The translations under genes were made by a program, and so were the position numbers. 64,000 bases of DNA from Marinobacter iranensis (GTDB lineage Bacteria; Pseudomonadota; Gammaproteobacteria; Pseudomonadales; Oleiphilaceae), in assembly GCF_029207565.1 (NCBI RefSeq), contig NZ_JANCMW010000008.1:60441-124440 (forward strand), in the 5' to 3' direction. Shown here in pieces: positions 52,912 to 62,308 of this stretch (position 1 is its first letter; each line of letters begins with the position of its first letter). The notes beneath the pieces are model-generated. The model made no database searches. It saw only the letters and a program-made list of their open reading frames with translations, and was not told where the DNA came from.

Positions 52912-53546
52912 GGGGTTCCTCTGAAAATACGTTTGAGAAGTTGCTTGTCGTGTTCCGCGAAAGGCGCTTCCCGCTCCGGATGCCACATGATGCCAAACCA
53001 GGGCAGACGATTGTGCACGTAAGCCTCGATATCGCCCTCGGGGCTCAGCAGTTGGGGAGTCAGGTCCGCAGCCAGCCCTGTCGGGGCTATGCCCCAGTTG
53101 TGGAAACTGTTTACTTCACGACAGGGGTGAAAACAGGGATCAGCCTCGCCGGTAAGCGCCACTGGATGTCGAACAGCTGCATGGCCAGAAACCGGCGTGA
53201 GCTTCCCGCCCAGCCAGACGTTCATCATCTGTAGTCCCCGACAGACACCCAGAACCGGCCACTCCTTTTGTTGTGCGACCGTCAGCAGAACCTTTTCGGT
53301 TTCATCACGCTCTGCCGAAGCGTTGCTGGCATCGGGCAAGTGCGCGAGATCATTGCCCCCCGACAGAATCAGCCCTTCTATGCCCGCTGATTCCAGCCAC
53401 TCCGCCACATTGGACAACGAATTGGGGATTGGGACCGGCGTATAGCCCAGCGACTCCAGGAACCGGAACCATTGCTGGTCCAGGCAATCCCGCCGCTCGC
53501 CGTAGGACGGGATGACTTCCACACGCTGGCTGATTCCAATGCGCAT
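52899..53546 (-). CDS. Class I glutamine amidotransferase-fold hydrolase, Cj1417-like
   Basis: 215 aa. Catalytic Cys in LGVCRGLQMM (about 100), His-Pro-Glu in IMWHPERE near the C-terminus, and LILSGGNDL give the gamma-glutamyl hydrolase family. No synthetase domain is fused. In C. jejuni, Cj1417 hydrolyses CDP-L-glutamine to cytidine diphosphoramidate and glutamate. It starts 1 bp after the large kinase gene and overlaps the cytidylyltransferase. Confidence 0.82.
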   Translation of the reverse strand: MRIGISQRVEVIPSYGERRDCLDQQWFRFLESLGYTPVPIPNSLSNVAEWLESAGIEGLILSGGNDLAHLPDASNASAERDETEKVLLTVAQQKEWPVLGVCRGLQMMNVWLGGKLTPVSGHAAVRHPVALTGEADPCFHPCREVNSFHNWGIAPTGLAADLTPQLLSPEGDIEAYVHNRLPWFGIMWHPEREAPFAEHDKQLLKRIFRGTPCIH

Positions 53547-53547
53547 C

Positions 53548-56500
53548 TTAACGGATCACCTCGATTCGCTTGTTGACCGGGTCCAGTTCCAGCACGGAAG
53601 CCCTTGCCAGTGCCTCGTATTTACCCTCACCCACACCGATGGCTGCGGGCAGGCCAAACTCCGCAGCCCGAATGGCCATGTGGGAATTTGCACCACCATA
53701 AGTGGTAATCAACCCGGCGATGCCATGGCCGAACAGCCAGTCGTAGCCGGGATCGGCCTGGGGAATCATCGCAATCTTGCCAGCCAGGCTGCCATGGTCA
53801 TCGGCGGTCTGCTTTTGCAAATCCACACACTCGGCCGACACCTTTCCGGAGCCGACAAAATTCGCGTGGCTGTCGGTGTACAGAAAGGCGTAGAAATCAC
53901 TTTCCGAGAACAGCAACGGGGGCAACTCCACCATGGCGGTCGCCCGGCTCGCCTCATGGCCCTCCGCCGCCTGTGCCATCAACCACGATGCTTCATCAGC
54001 AACCGCTACCGTTCCCGAGCGCAGCGCAGACAGAGCCTCCAGGGAAATGTCCGCCATTTGTTCACGTGTCAGGCCATGCTGTTCTCCATAGGCCGCCAGG
54101 CCATCAAGCGCCAGGGACAGGTGGCGGGTGAACACGAACTTGGCGTACTCACGGCCCTCTATGGCGTTGCGCATGAAACGTTCAAGTTGCTCAACACTCC
54201 CCGGCAGGCCGGCCGCCGCAACCGCACCGGCAAACTCGTGCTTTTCGGATTCCCACGCTCCAAGAGACACCTGATGAACCGGCTCTGCCTTCCCTTCCGC
54301 CGCAGCACGCTCAACCACAGGCGCCAGGAAATGACCGGGGTTATCCCCGTAACAAGGTGAGGTGATGTCATAGGTACCGGGCCGCAAATGGCCATAATGC
54401 TGAGTGAAAGCTTCCATGGAAAGTTCACTACATGCCACCTTCGCAGCGTCGTCGGTAAACCGATGGGAAACGGTGCGGATAGAGTTCAGGAAGGCATCCA
54501 TGGCGCTCTGGGACAAGATGCCCTTCTCTACAGCTGAACGCAGCAGCGTTACCGCCACAAAGGCGCTACGCGCCAGATGTGCAAAGGCCAGGGTTCCGTA
54601 ACGGCGACACTCTTCGAGCAACAACAACGCCTGATCCAGGCCTGGAGTGGTCGTATTCTGGAACTCCGAGAACCGCTTTTCGAATCGGTCGACCGCTGCC
54701 AGATCCTCGTCCGTTCGCGTGATGGCGCAGGCGGTGATGGTTTTCAATCCAACACCAAGACGGCCTACTTCCTCTGCACTGAAGTTACCCTCGGCCATCA
54801 ACCTGTCACGCCATCGGTCAAAGTCCAGGGCATAGCAGGTCGGCACCACGTCGAACTCCACCTTGTCGTGAAGTTGCGGATGGCTGCGCAACCAGTCCAT
54901 GTAAAAATCCACCAGCCGCCCCGCCAACCCGTCATCCAGAGATTGCGGAATAAAAGAACTGAAACTCGCTCGAATGTCCACGTAAGGGTGGCCGGCAAAC
55001 ATTCTCAGCAACGGTTGGGGGCGAACATCCCGGTAGCCATACTCCGCTCTCTGGGCCGCCCAGACGTCGTCCATAATCAGGTAACGATAGAGGCTGGAGG
55101 AAAGGCGACCGGGCCGCGTACCAATGATCTCAGCAGGGTTCCAATCCGGCATCACACCGAAGTAAGCACGCTTACCAACAACAAACGGAGACGGGGCCTG
55201 TAACTGCCGGAATCGGTCCGCAGCGTTCGCCAACAGCCCCTGGGCCGCCTCGCTGCTGGTCAGTTCATGTTGAACGGCAATCGGACGCACCTGGAGAATA
55301 TGGATCAGGCCGCCCCGGGTGATGGCGAATTCCATATCCAGGGAGTCAAAATCCAGCAACTCCTCAATCTCCCGCAGGGCCGGCATCAGCCCTGTCAGGT
55401 TTTCGGGCACCTGAATCAAATGCTCAGGTGCATCGCGATGCACAAACAGGGTTTTGTGGTCACGGCTGGCACCGCTGGTAATGGATTCGGTACTGCTGGT
55501 GGTGTCATCGTAATTCACCACGTAATAGGGCGCGCCCGAAGACAGGGTTTTGGTAAACGCCACGCCGCTAGCAATCACCTGCTCCAGCATGGGCTGCACC
55601 AGAACCTGATTGTCAGGATGGCCATCCGGATAGGAGGCGATGACCTTCTCAATAGCGGCCCTTAACCCGTCCTCACTCTGACGATCAACATTGAGCACAC
55701 TGGTATAGGCGCCGGCATTGGAGACCCCGAAGCCGTCTTCTGACAAGGCACTGCTCCGGACAACCAGTTTATCGGTTCCCCCAAGGCGCTCCCCGATCCG
55801 GGCAAGCACCTCGGCATCCATATCCTGCCACTCGGCAACGGTAAAGCTGACCTGATCCTCAATGCGGCTCCGGCTAACCACACCCTGCAAGCGATGCAGG
55901 GTCTGCGCCTTGGTGCCCAGGATAAACCGGCTGAGATCGTTCGGCTCGTTCAACTCAGCCCATCCGCCAGCGACATCCGCGGCAGACACGCTAAACCCGC
56001 GAACCCGCAAAAGCTCAAGGAGCTGGGTAAGGCTCCCCTTCCGAATTGCCTCTGGAAAATCCGACTGCTCCGCCAGAAAACCCGCCACCTCTGGCTGAAG
56101 GCGAACCAGGCCAACAAACTCGGCATCGGCCAGCTCCGGCAGAATATCGCGGCCCATGCGAGTCACCCTGCCGCCGTGAAGATTCACCTTTTCACAACGT
56201 TCCAGGTCTTCCGCAGAGCGCCCCTCAAAACGATGGCGCCAGTTGCTATCCACCAGAACGGCGATATCGGCGTCGCTGGAAGACAGGGCCTGAACGGCGG
56301 AATCCCGGAACAATACATCGGCATAGGAGACGTAATGAACCGCATGGTCATTCAGCGGCGCCTCAAGCAACGAAGCGGCCGCACCCGTGGATTGCCAGTG
56401 GGGGTTCACCGAGTAATGCAGTTCCGGGTAACGCTCGGCAATCTCATCCAACTGATAACCGCCCACAAAATGAACGGAAGGCTCCACCGAACGCATCGCG

Positions 56501-56631
56501 TGTAGCAACCAGTCCAGCACGCGCCTGCGTCCGGTGGTGCCCCGGAGCACGCTGTGTTGCTCGCCGCTGAAGGGCTTGCCGGCGCCGAGGATGATGAGAC
56601 GAGCGTGTTCATTCTTCAATGCTAGATCCAC
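53548..56631 (-). CDS. Predicted L-glutamine kinase (Cj1418-like) fused to an N-terminal nucleotidyltransferase-like domain
   Basis: 1027 aa. Residues 1 to about 260 resemble a nucleotidyltransferase (LIILGAGKPFSGEQ, RRRVLDWLLHAM, YVSYADVLF) but lack the canonical GTR...KP signature. An ATP-grasp domain like those of PEP synthases follows (KLVVRSSALSEDGFGVSNAG about 290-310; LDMEFAITRGGLIHILQVRP about 435). A central substrate region comes next, then a C-terminal swivelling domain with TTYGGANSHMAIRAAEFGLP, His984 being the phosphohistidine. The last ~767 residues match the size and layout of C. jejuni Cj1418, which phosphorylates the amide nitrogen of L-glutamine. The PEP-binding barrel of true PEP synthase is absent. 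Confidence 0.8.
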   Translation of the reverse strand: MDLALKNEHARLIILGAGKPFSGEQHSVLRGTTGRRRVLDWLLHAMRSVEPSVHFVGGYQLDEIAERYPELHYSVNPHWQSTGAAASLLEAPLNDHAVHYVSYADVLFRDSAVQALSSSDADIAVLVDSNWRHRFEGRSAEDLERCEKVNLHGGRVTRMGRDILPELADAEFVGLVRLQPEVAGFLAEQSDFPEAIRKGSLTQLLELLRVRGFSVSAADVAGGWAELNEPNDLSRFILGTKAQTLHRLQGVVSRSRIEDQVSFTVAEWQDMDAEVLARIGERLGGTDKLVVRSSALSEDGFGVSNAGAYTSVLNVDRQSEDGLRAAIEKVIASYPDGHPDNQVLVQPMLEQVIASGVAFTKTLSSGAPYYVVNYDDTTSSTESITSGASRDHKTLFVHRDAPEHLIQVPENLTGLMPALREIEELLDFDSLDMEFAITRGGLIHILQVRPIAVQHELTSSEAAQGLLANAADRFRQLQAPSPFVVGKRAYFGVMPDWNPAEIIGTRPGRLSSSLYRYLIMDDVWAAQRAEYGYRDVRPQPLLRMFAGHPYVDIRASFSSFIPQSLDDGLAGRLVDFYMDWLRSHPQLHDKVEFDVVPTCYALDFDRWRDRLMAEGNFSAEEVGRLGVGLKTITACAITRTDEDLAAVDRFEKRFSEFQNTTTPGLDQALLLLEECRRYGTLAFAHLARSAFVAVTLLRSAVEKGILSQSAMDAFLNSIRTVSHRFTDDAAKVACSELSMEAFTQHYGHLRPGTYDITSPCYGDNPGHFLAPVVERAAAEGKAEPVHQVSLGAWESEKHEFAGAVAAAGLPGSVEQLERFMRNAIEGREYAKFVFTRHLSLALDGLAAYGEQHGLTREQMADISLEALSALRSGTVAVADEASWLMAQAAEGHEASRATAMVELPPLLFSESDFYAFLYTDSHANFVGSGKVSAECVDLQKQTADDHGSLAGKIAMIPQADPGYDWLFGHGIAGLITTYGGANSHMAIRAAEFGLPAAIGVGEGKYEALARASVLELDPVNKRIEVIR

Positions 56632-56726
56632 CTGATTAGTTCGAAAACCCGGGTATTGTAGCTTTAATAGGAGAGGGGCATACAGGTGATCTTCAGTGAT
56701 AGACTACCAACCCGGAAGATAAGCAT

Positions 56727-57416
56727 TTGCCATCCAGAACATATTTAACGGTCAAGACCCTTATCACAATGAGCATCACCGAAAAAAGGCGATTCCAGCA
56801 GATTCGACGTAACTGGAACAGCAAACTCAGAGCCCTGCGAATCGATGGAAAAAACAGAAAACGTTACGGTGAACATGCACCAAAATTTGCAGAACTCCTC
56901 TGGATCCCGACAGCCGCCCTGACCCACAGTGTGAAAGCAGGCAGTTCCAAAGACAGTGCCAGAATCGTTCAAGACTGGCCGGACCAGTTCATTCTCCCCG
57001 TAAGGGAACTACCGGCGATCAAGGCCTGCCTAGCTCATTGGAAAATCGGTCTGTCATGGGAGGCAACCGGAATTTTTCAGCAGATGCTCGACATCATTGA
57101 GGAAAAAGGCAAAGTCGATCGCCTGAGGAACCTCAATGACATCGAGGAGCGCTACAGAAGCGTTGATGAACTCTATGACAAAGTAGCCTCAACTGGAGGG
57201 CTACACCCGAGGTCCGAACTCATCCGGGGCAACTTCAGGGAAGAAGGGGGGATTCTCGTACACATAGGCCCAGACGGCGTCCCTTTTTTTGGCAAAAAAG
57301 GCCATCACCGCCTGGCGGTTGCACTTGCACTGGAGCTTGAGTATATACCTGCACAGCTAGGGGTGATTCATGCTTCTGCCATTGACCGCCTTGACGCTTT
57401 CCGTGAAAAGAAATAG
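56727..57416 (+). CDS. Unknown protein with a ParB-like C-terminal segment
   Basis: 229 aa from a TTG with GGAAGA 8 nt upstream; an ATG 14 codons later (56769) is the alternative. The N-terminal half is basic and helical. The C-terminal part (IRGNFREEGGILVHIG...FFGKKGHHRLAVALALELEYIPAQLGVIH) resembles the ParB/sulfiredoxin nuclease-like fold with its GxHR motif. Such proteins occur in surface-glycan clusters without known function. It is transcribed away from the kinase operon. Confidence 0.5.
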   Translation: MPSRTYLTVKTLITMSITEKRRFQQIRRNWNSKLRALRIDGKNRKRYGEHAPKFAELLWIPTAALTHSVKAGSSKDSARIVQDWPDQFILPVRELPAIKACLAHWKIGLSWEATGIFQQMLDIIEEKGKVDRLRNLNDIEERYRSVDELYDKVASTGGLHPRSELIRGNFREEGGILVHIGPDGVPFFGKKGHHRLAVALALELEYIPAQLGVIHASAIDRLDAFREKK

Positions 57417-57479
57417 CGCCTCCGGAAACGCTGTCACCACTGCCAGGCAATGACGCCGAAGCTTGATCCTTGCTGATAC

Positions 57480-58253
57480 TCAGTTGGCTTTGGAAGCCGT
57501 TACCGGAATACCTTCCTTTGCAGATCGAACCAACTGGTCAAGCCTTTTTCTTGTATCAGCAATGAGTTTCTCTGCGTCCACTTCTGTCATTTCGTCATAA
57601 GTCGATTTTGTCCCCGCAAAAAGCTCGCAGGAATAGATGGGGCCTCCACCCGTGTATACGCTTCCGGAGTGATGGATCGGTAGAAAGAAATGACTCGGCA
57701 ATATTGTCATATTCCTCTGTGTGGACTCGAAAATGGCTTTAGTGAAAGGAACAGGCCCGGTGGTTTGCCAGACTTTTCTCTTCTTGAACCTGAGTTTTTT
57801 CCACACAAAATGTTTTGTGATGTCGCCAATGTCGTGCAAGGCTGCAATAACGGACCTGATCACCTCATGCCCCGGAATCGATCCTACATAGCCATTTGCA
57901 ACCAGGCCCGGGCGAACATGTTCGTTCTCCCAGACCGTAAACAAATCGCACTCAAACAGCCAGTCAGGTAGCCTTTGCAGGCAAACCGAGTCTGCATCAA
58001 GCGCAAACCCACCCTCGTTTAAAAGTATTTCCCAGCGCATAAGGTCCGCCACGCCTGCAAAACCACGTTTTTGATGGCAGACACGGTCCATTTGCCGACG
58101 GTTAAGCCATTGGCCGTCTTTCCACTCTTTGTTGCCCCATACCAGTATTTCGAAATCGGGATGCTGCTGCCTCCAGGTGTCAATATAGGCATCGGGACGC
58201 AGAGACTCATCACCAACCCATATAAAATGCAGCTTCTTGGGGATTCTGCTCAT
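57480..58253 (-). CDS. Glycosyltransferase with DXD sugar-binding region (GT32-like)
   Basis: 257 aa. IPKKLHFIWVGDESLRPDAYIDTW and the LLNEGGFALDADSVCL segment, with DAD as the DXD metal motif, fit the capsular-type Gly_transf_sug family (mannosyl- or galactosyltransferases). MSRIPKK is chosen; a GTG 5 codons upstream is possible. It follows the O-antigen ligase gene, overlapping its end if the longer start is used. Confidence 0.82.
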   Translation of the reverse strand: MSRIPKKLHFIWVGDESLRPDAYIDTWRQQHPDFEILVWGNKEWKDGQWLNRRQMDRVCHQKRGFAGVADLMRWEILLNEGGFALDADSVCLQRLPDWLFECDLFTVWENEHVRPGLVANGYVGSIPGHEVIRSVIAALHDIGDITKHFVWKKLRFKKRKVWQTTGPVPFTKAIFESTQRNMTILPSHFFLPIHHSGSVYTGGGPIYSCELFAGTKSTYDEMTEVDAEKLIADTRKRLDQLVRSAKEGIPVTASKAN

Positions 58254-58264
58254 AACCTTACAAC

Positions 58265-59533
58265 TCACTTACTGGCAGACAAAGAGGTGCTCAGCTTTCC
58301 GGAGCCAGCTCTCAACACTGTTAAAAAGTACTGACCCGTTCCGGGATGAGCCAAAATAAGCAGGGCAGGAATCCAGAAACAAAACCAATAGTAATGCAAG
58401 GGTGACAGTGCTACGCCACCATCAAACATCAGGGCAACGCTACCGGCAACCATTGGCAGGATGATATAGGCATCACGCTTCTTCTCGCTGTTCCTGAACA
58501 TCTTCACTAACAACCCGGGCAACCAGAGCAGGACCCAGAGAACCAGGCCCACCACGCCGAGGTTGTAGGTAACAGACAGCGCCATATTGTGGGGGTGACG
58601 AAACTCGCCCAATACTTTGCCGCTATCATCAGAAACCACCACTGGTACAACCGTGTTCGTTATGCCATGACCAATGATGGGAGCATCCGAAATGCTAGCT
58701 AAAGTCGATATCCATATATCGGGTCGCCAGGATAAGCCGCGACTTAATATCGTCTCTGGAAACATGAAGACCACGAGCCCCCCAACGACTAGGAATCCAC
58801 CAAATACCGACAACCAGAAACGATTACGATACAGAATCAGGCATGCGAACAATGTGGCAAAAAGTGCAACTTGCGCAGTACGTCGCTCCAACGCGACCAG
58901 GTAAGCAACCAGAACCAGCAACGCGACAAGCCCCAATAGACGATAGGCCTGCTTTTTCTCATCAATCAGAAGACCCACTAACATGGCGGCCTGAGGAGCA
59001 ATTATAAGTGTCGCAAGCATTGCGTTGACGGGGTCTACACCCACTTCGTTCAAGCGAGCTTCTGCAGCCCCCGCGTATAAAACGGCGGAAAACGGTTTTC
59101 CAACGATTCCATAAAAAACATAAAGATGCCAAAAGCTTATGGCAGCGGTCAAACAACAGGCGACAAATAACCCGCGCCGCAGTAGCGCTTCCTCACCTGA
59201 TCGGTACAGGTAGCTGAAAAACACAAACAGCGCCAATACTTGCGCTGCTCCCCTTACAACTTTAGAGCTGTCTGGGCCATCAGCCCAAAGTAAAGACAAC
59301 AAACTGAACACAACGTAAAGCAGCAAGGGCGCCAGCGAGCATAAAAATTCGCGGGTGAGCAGGCCTTTATTTACGATCAGGGGCGCAAGGACCAACAAAG
59401 CCGGCAAACTGAGGAATGCGTCAAAAAGATTCAGGCCGCTTCCTGTCGAAGGCTGCCAGAGCAATACGGTGAACATGAGAATGATACAAACGAAAACCCA
59501 GCCCTCCCAAAAAAGTCTCCGGCTCTCACTCAT
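58265..59533 (-). CDS. O-antigen ligase/polymerase (Wzy_C family) membrane protein
   Basis: 422 aa with about 11-12 hydrophobic helices. The large periplasmic loop has the family pattern: RPDIWISTLASISDAPIIGHG, then EFRHPHNMALSVTYNLGVVGL, where the Arg and His residues are those required in WaaL. It could join O-antigen to lipid A core or polymerise it; sequence does not separate these roles. Confidence 0.85.
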   Translation of the reverse strand: MSESRRLFWEGWVFVCIILMFTVLLWQPSTGSGLNLFDAFLSLPALLVLAPLIVNKGLLTREFLCSLAPLLLYVVFSLLSLLWADGPDSSKVVRGAAQVLALFVFFSYLYRSGEEALLRRGLFVACCLTAAISFWHLYVFYGIVGKPFSAVLYAGAAEARLNEVGVDPVNAMLATLIIAPQAAMLVGLLIDEKKQAYRLLGLVALLVLVAYLVALERRTAQVALFATLFACLILYRNRFWLSVFGGFLVVGGLVVFMFPETILSRGLSWRPDIWISTLASISDAPIIGHGITNTVVPVVVSDDSGKVLGEFRHPHNMALSVTYNLGVVGLVLWVLLWLPGLLVKMFRNSEKKRDAYIILPMVAGSVALMFDGGVALSPLHYYWFCFWIPALLILAHPGTGQYFLTVLRAGSGKLSTSLSASK

Positions 59534-59790
59534 GCACTTGTCACCCTATCTGAGGAATACCCCCTACCCTTCCAAATCCAGACCTCAGGTAGGGCCAAAA
59601 ACCTCGCAATTTTGCAGCAAATTGCATCTCCGGTCGACTTTCCAAGGTGAAACAGAGGCAAAAACTGCCTTGATCCAGCAAAAATCGACCTTGTTCTCTG
59701 AGTGTCTACGTCTGTTGGCATGCTGAATAAGTGGTAGACTTCGATAGTCTCAGTGTTGAACCAACCTTCTAAGGATTGAGAACAATCCCT
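59534..59790. promoter_or_regulatory. Divergent intergenic region between the O-antigen ligase and a GT2 gene
   Basis: 257 bp, lower in GC than the flanks. Promoters for both directions should be here. A run around 59740-59755 (AGACTTCGATAGTCTC) is a weak inverted repeat. Nothing else is recognised. Confidence 0.3.
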
Positions 59791-60702
59791 ATGTCCACCC
59801 AATTCACCGTGATAATCACCACGAAGAACCGACCCAATTATTTACAAAAAGCTCTCAACTCTGTCATTCAACAAACTTCTCAGCACTCTCATATAATCAT
59901 CGTTGACGATGGCAGTGACGTCCCTGTCAGCCAGCAACTTAAGGCCGCCCAGCACCAACAATGCAAGATCCTGAGAAACGACAAAAGTGTTGGCGTCTCG
60001 GCAGCTCGCAACCAGGGTGCCCAGGCAACAGATACAGAATGGTTGATCTTTCTTGATGACGATGACTGGCTGTCCGATGATTTTCTAGCAAAAATGTCCG
60101 ACTCTACAAAGGCCATGCCCTCTCCGGATCTCGTTTGGCCTTCAAGAACAATGATGTACGAAAACAAGGGAGTACAGATATCAAAGCGTGCGTCAGTTCC
60201 CTTTAGTCCTGAAACCCAAAATTCCGATGAAGTACTGGCTGGGCTTTTCGATGCAACATCTTCCGGCATGGCGTTCAGGCGGTCATCCCTTCTCAAGGTG
60301 GGTGGATTTGATGAGGGGCTAACCGTTTCGGAAGACCGAGACCTGATTTTCAAACTTCTGGCAAATGGCTATTGCGCCAGGCCGGAGCAAAATGCGGTGT
60401 TGTTTTTTCGCATCCATGAGGGACCGAGACTCAGTCAGGATGAAAAGGCAGAGCGTCAGGCAAAAGCAGATCTTACAGTCCTCTCAAGGCACAGACAGTT
60501 TCTGAGCAGTCACCCCAAACTGGCGGACCGGTTTATGGGTCGCGTCGCCAAACGTCTCTGGGAAAACGGTTTCTACAAAGACGCTATCGATGTTATCAAC
60601 CTTCAGTGCCACATTTCCCCGTTCTCCCTCCGGGCTCGAAAACGTCAGATAGGGTGGAACCTGCTAACTTTATTCAAGCTCGGCAAAAGCCTTGCTTCCT
60701 GA
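59791..60702 (+). CDS. Glycosyltransferase family 2 (GT-A)
   Basis: 303 aa. FTVIITTKNRPNYLQKALNSV, IIVDDGSDVP and LIFLDDDDWLSDDFL (DxD region) are typical. GFDEGLTVSEDRDLIFKLL is the acceptor-side motif. Lower GC than the 42-52 kb genes suggests separate acquisition. The start MSTQF lacks a strong ribosome-binding site. Confidence 0.88.
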   Translation: MSTQFTVIITTKNRPNYLQKALNSVIQQTSQHSHIIIVDDGSDVPVSQQLKAAQHQQCKILRNDKSVGVSAARNQGAQATDTEWLIFLDDDDWLSDDFLAKMSDSTKAMPSPDLVWPSRTMMYENKGVQISKRASVPFSPETQNSDEVLAGLFDATSSGMAFRRSSLLKVGGFDEGLTVSEDRDLIFKLLANGYCARPEQNAVLFFRIHEGPRLSQDEKAERQAKADLTVLSRHRQFLSSHPKLADRFMGRVAKRLWENGFYKDAIDVINLQCHISPFSLRARKRQIGWNLLTLFKLGKSLAS

Positions 60703-60741
60703 TTCAACGTCCGGATAACGCAGCTTGGAATAGACGCCCCT

Positions 60742-62223
60742 CTAGGCACCAGCCCCCAGACCGCGCTCCTCGGACAACGCCATCAACGCGGCGCACATTG
60801 TGTCCGGGCTCACTAACTCAGACCTGATTCCATCGGAATACGACGCCTGCTCCGTGATAGTGGCACAAGCCTCTACCACAGAAGAATCTTCCAGCTCAGC
60901 ACTGGCGAAGTCGATTTTCTCTTCCAGTGTTGTGCCGGGGGAGTATGTATCATAGAGATCGACAACGCCCGGATAGCCACGATAGGAGGCATCCCCCAAT
61001 ACAATGGCGACGCGGCCTCGGCACAGTGCCTCAAACCCAACTGTACCGGTTAAGGTGGCCACCGCCTGAGCCTGGTCAATCAGATCAAAAGACGAGTGGG
61101 TCTCATCCAGAAGATAGGTCTTAGGCATATTGGCCACCAACGGGTAAAAATCCGGGTGGCGAAAAGGGCGCTTGCTCTTCAGCAAAAACATCGACGGATG
61201 TTCCTTGACCAGCAGGGTCCAATTGTCCGGAATCTGGCTTCTGAGAGCGGCTATCGCGTTAATTTGGGGCGAAAACCGGCCACCCTCGGGGATTGACGTT
61301 CGCTCTGGTTGGAAGTGAAGAAACATGCAGACAAATTTTCCATGAGGTATCGAGTCAATCGCGTACTTTTTGAGTGAACGTCGCAGCCTGGAGGCTCGAT
61401 AGCGATCCAGCATTTTTGCCAATTCGCGGTCTAAATTAGAAGCCGATGTTCGATTTTTTGGTACATTCCCAGCTTTAAGCTTTCCTTTTAACTTGTTCAC
61501 TCGACTGACCAGGCTCTTGTCACCACCTTTCTTCTGATTCTTCATATACTGAGGCTCTGCCAACGCATAATTATTTCGCTTAGCGGAAATATACTCCACT
61601 CCACCTGTTGACGGTTTCTTGCCACGGGTGACGTACAGTTTTTGTTGCGGAAGATCCCGCTCGGGATGGTAGCTCAGTATCCGGTAGCCAAGGCCCGGCT
61701 CAGGACGAACCCTTTTTAGAAACACACGCCACGGCAGCTCAGTCTGACAGACAACATAAACGGGGATACCCATTGAACCTGCATGGATAAAAACCAGCCA
61801 GGCTTCAAGATCATGAGGCGTCGAACTGAAAACCAGAAAATCTGGTCTTGCAGCACTGAGCACATCGGCTGCCCTCAACAGACTCTCCTGCAAATAAGGG
61901 ACGTAGTTGAAGCAACTCCGGGAGGGATCAGTCTTGGCCGTGCCGTTGAAGTAACGCAACCTCTCGAGAATAAAAAACGTGTGGGCGTTACCCAGTGCCA
62001 GATTAAAGGATAACTCAATATCTCCAAAGTCCGAGGTACCTATTCGCTCGCCAAAGGGAGACTTGATGTATTCGGTCGAGTAAAACTCGCAAGAAACGCC
62101 ATCCGCAAAATCAAGATCAGACTCTTCCCGAGAAATTATAACGGGGTATTTTTCAACGAGTTTCTCGGATAGCAGAGGGGCATTTTCATGATTTGTTATA
62201 AAAAACAAACCTCGATTTGACAT
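60742..62223 (-). CDS. Capsule polysaccharide biosynthesis-type (KpsC/KpsS-like) protein
   Basis: 493 aa. The C-terminal half has LLVKEHPSMFLL, AVATLTGTVGFEALCRGRVAIVLGDASYRG and spacing that fit the capsule biosynthesis family with a GT-B-like fold. The N-terminal half (RPDFLVFSSTPHDLEAWLVFIHAGSMGIPVYVVCQ) is also typical of this type. AGGA lies 7 nt upstream of the ATG. It follows pseI by 85 bp on the same strand and could add or handle pseudaminic acid; this is inferred from context. Confidence 0.7.
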   Translation of the reverse strand: MSNRGLFFITNHENAPLLSEKLVEKYPVIISREESDLDFADGVSCEFYSTEYIKSPFGERIGTSDFGDIELSFNLALGNAHTFFILERLRYFNGTAKTDPSRSCFNYVPYLQESLLRAADVLSAARPDFLVFSSTPHDLEAWLVFIHAGSMGIPVYVVCQTELPWRVFLKRVRPEPGLGYRILSYHPERDLPQQKLYVTRGKKPSTGGVEYISAKRNNYALAEPQYMKNQKKGGDKSLVSRVNKLKGKLKAGNVPKNRTSASNLDRELAKMLDRYRASRLRRSLKKYAIDSIPHGKFVCMFLHFQPERTSIPEGGRFSPQINAIAALRSQIPDNWTLLVKEHPSMFLLKSKRPFRHPDFYPLVANMPKTYLLDETHSSFDLIDQAQAVATLTGTVGFEALCRGRVAIVLGDASYRGYPGVVDLYDTYSPGTTLEEKIDFASAELEDSSVVEACATITEQASYSDGIRSELVSPDTMCAALMALSEERGLGAGA

Positions 62224-62308
62224 AACGCTTCCTAACTTTGAACGCGCGGATCTGAGGGATATTCCTGTGAATTCCGACCTCCCGGCAAAGAGTCTAAGAG
62301 ACCTGGAC

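Noticed and set aside
53512..54360. 282-codon open frame opposite the glutamine kinase gene
   Set aside because: Antisense to clear swivelling-domain coding sequence; no conserved motif.
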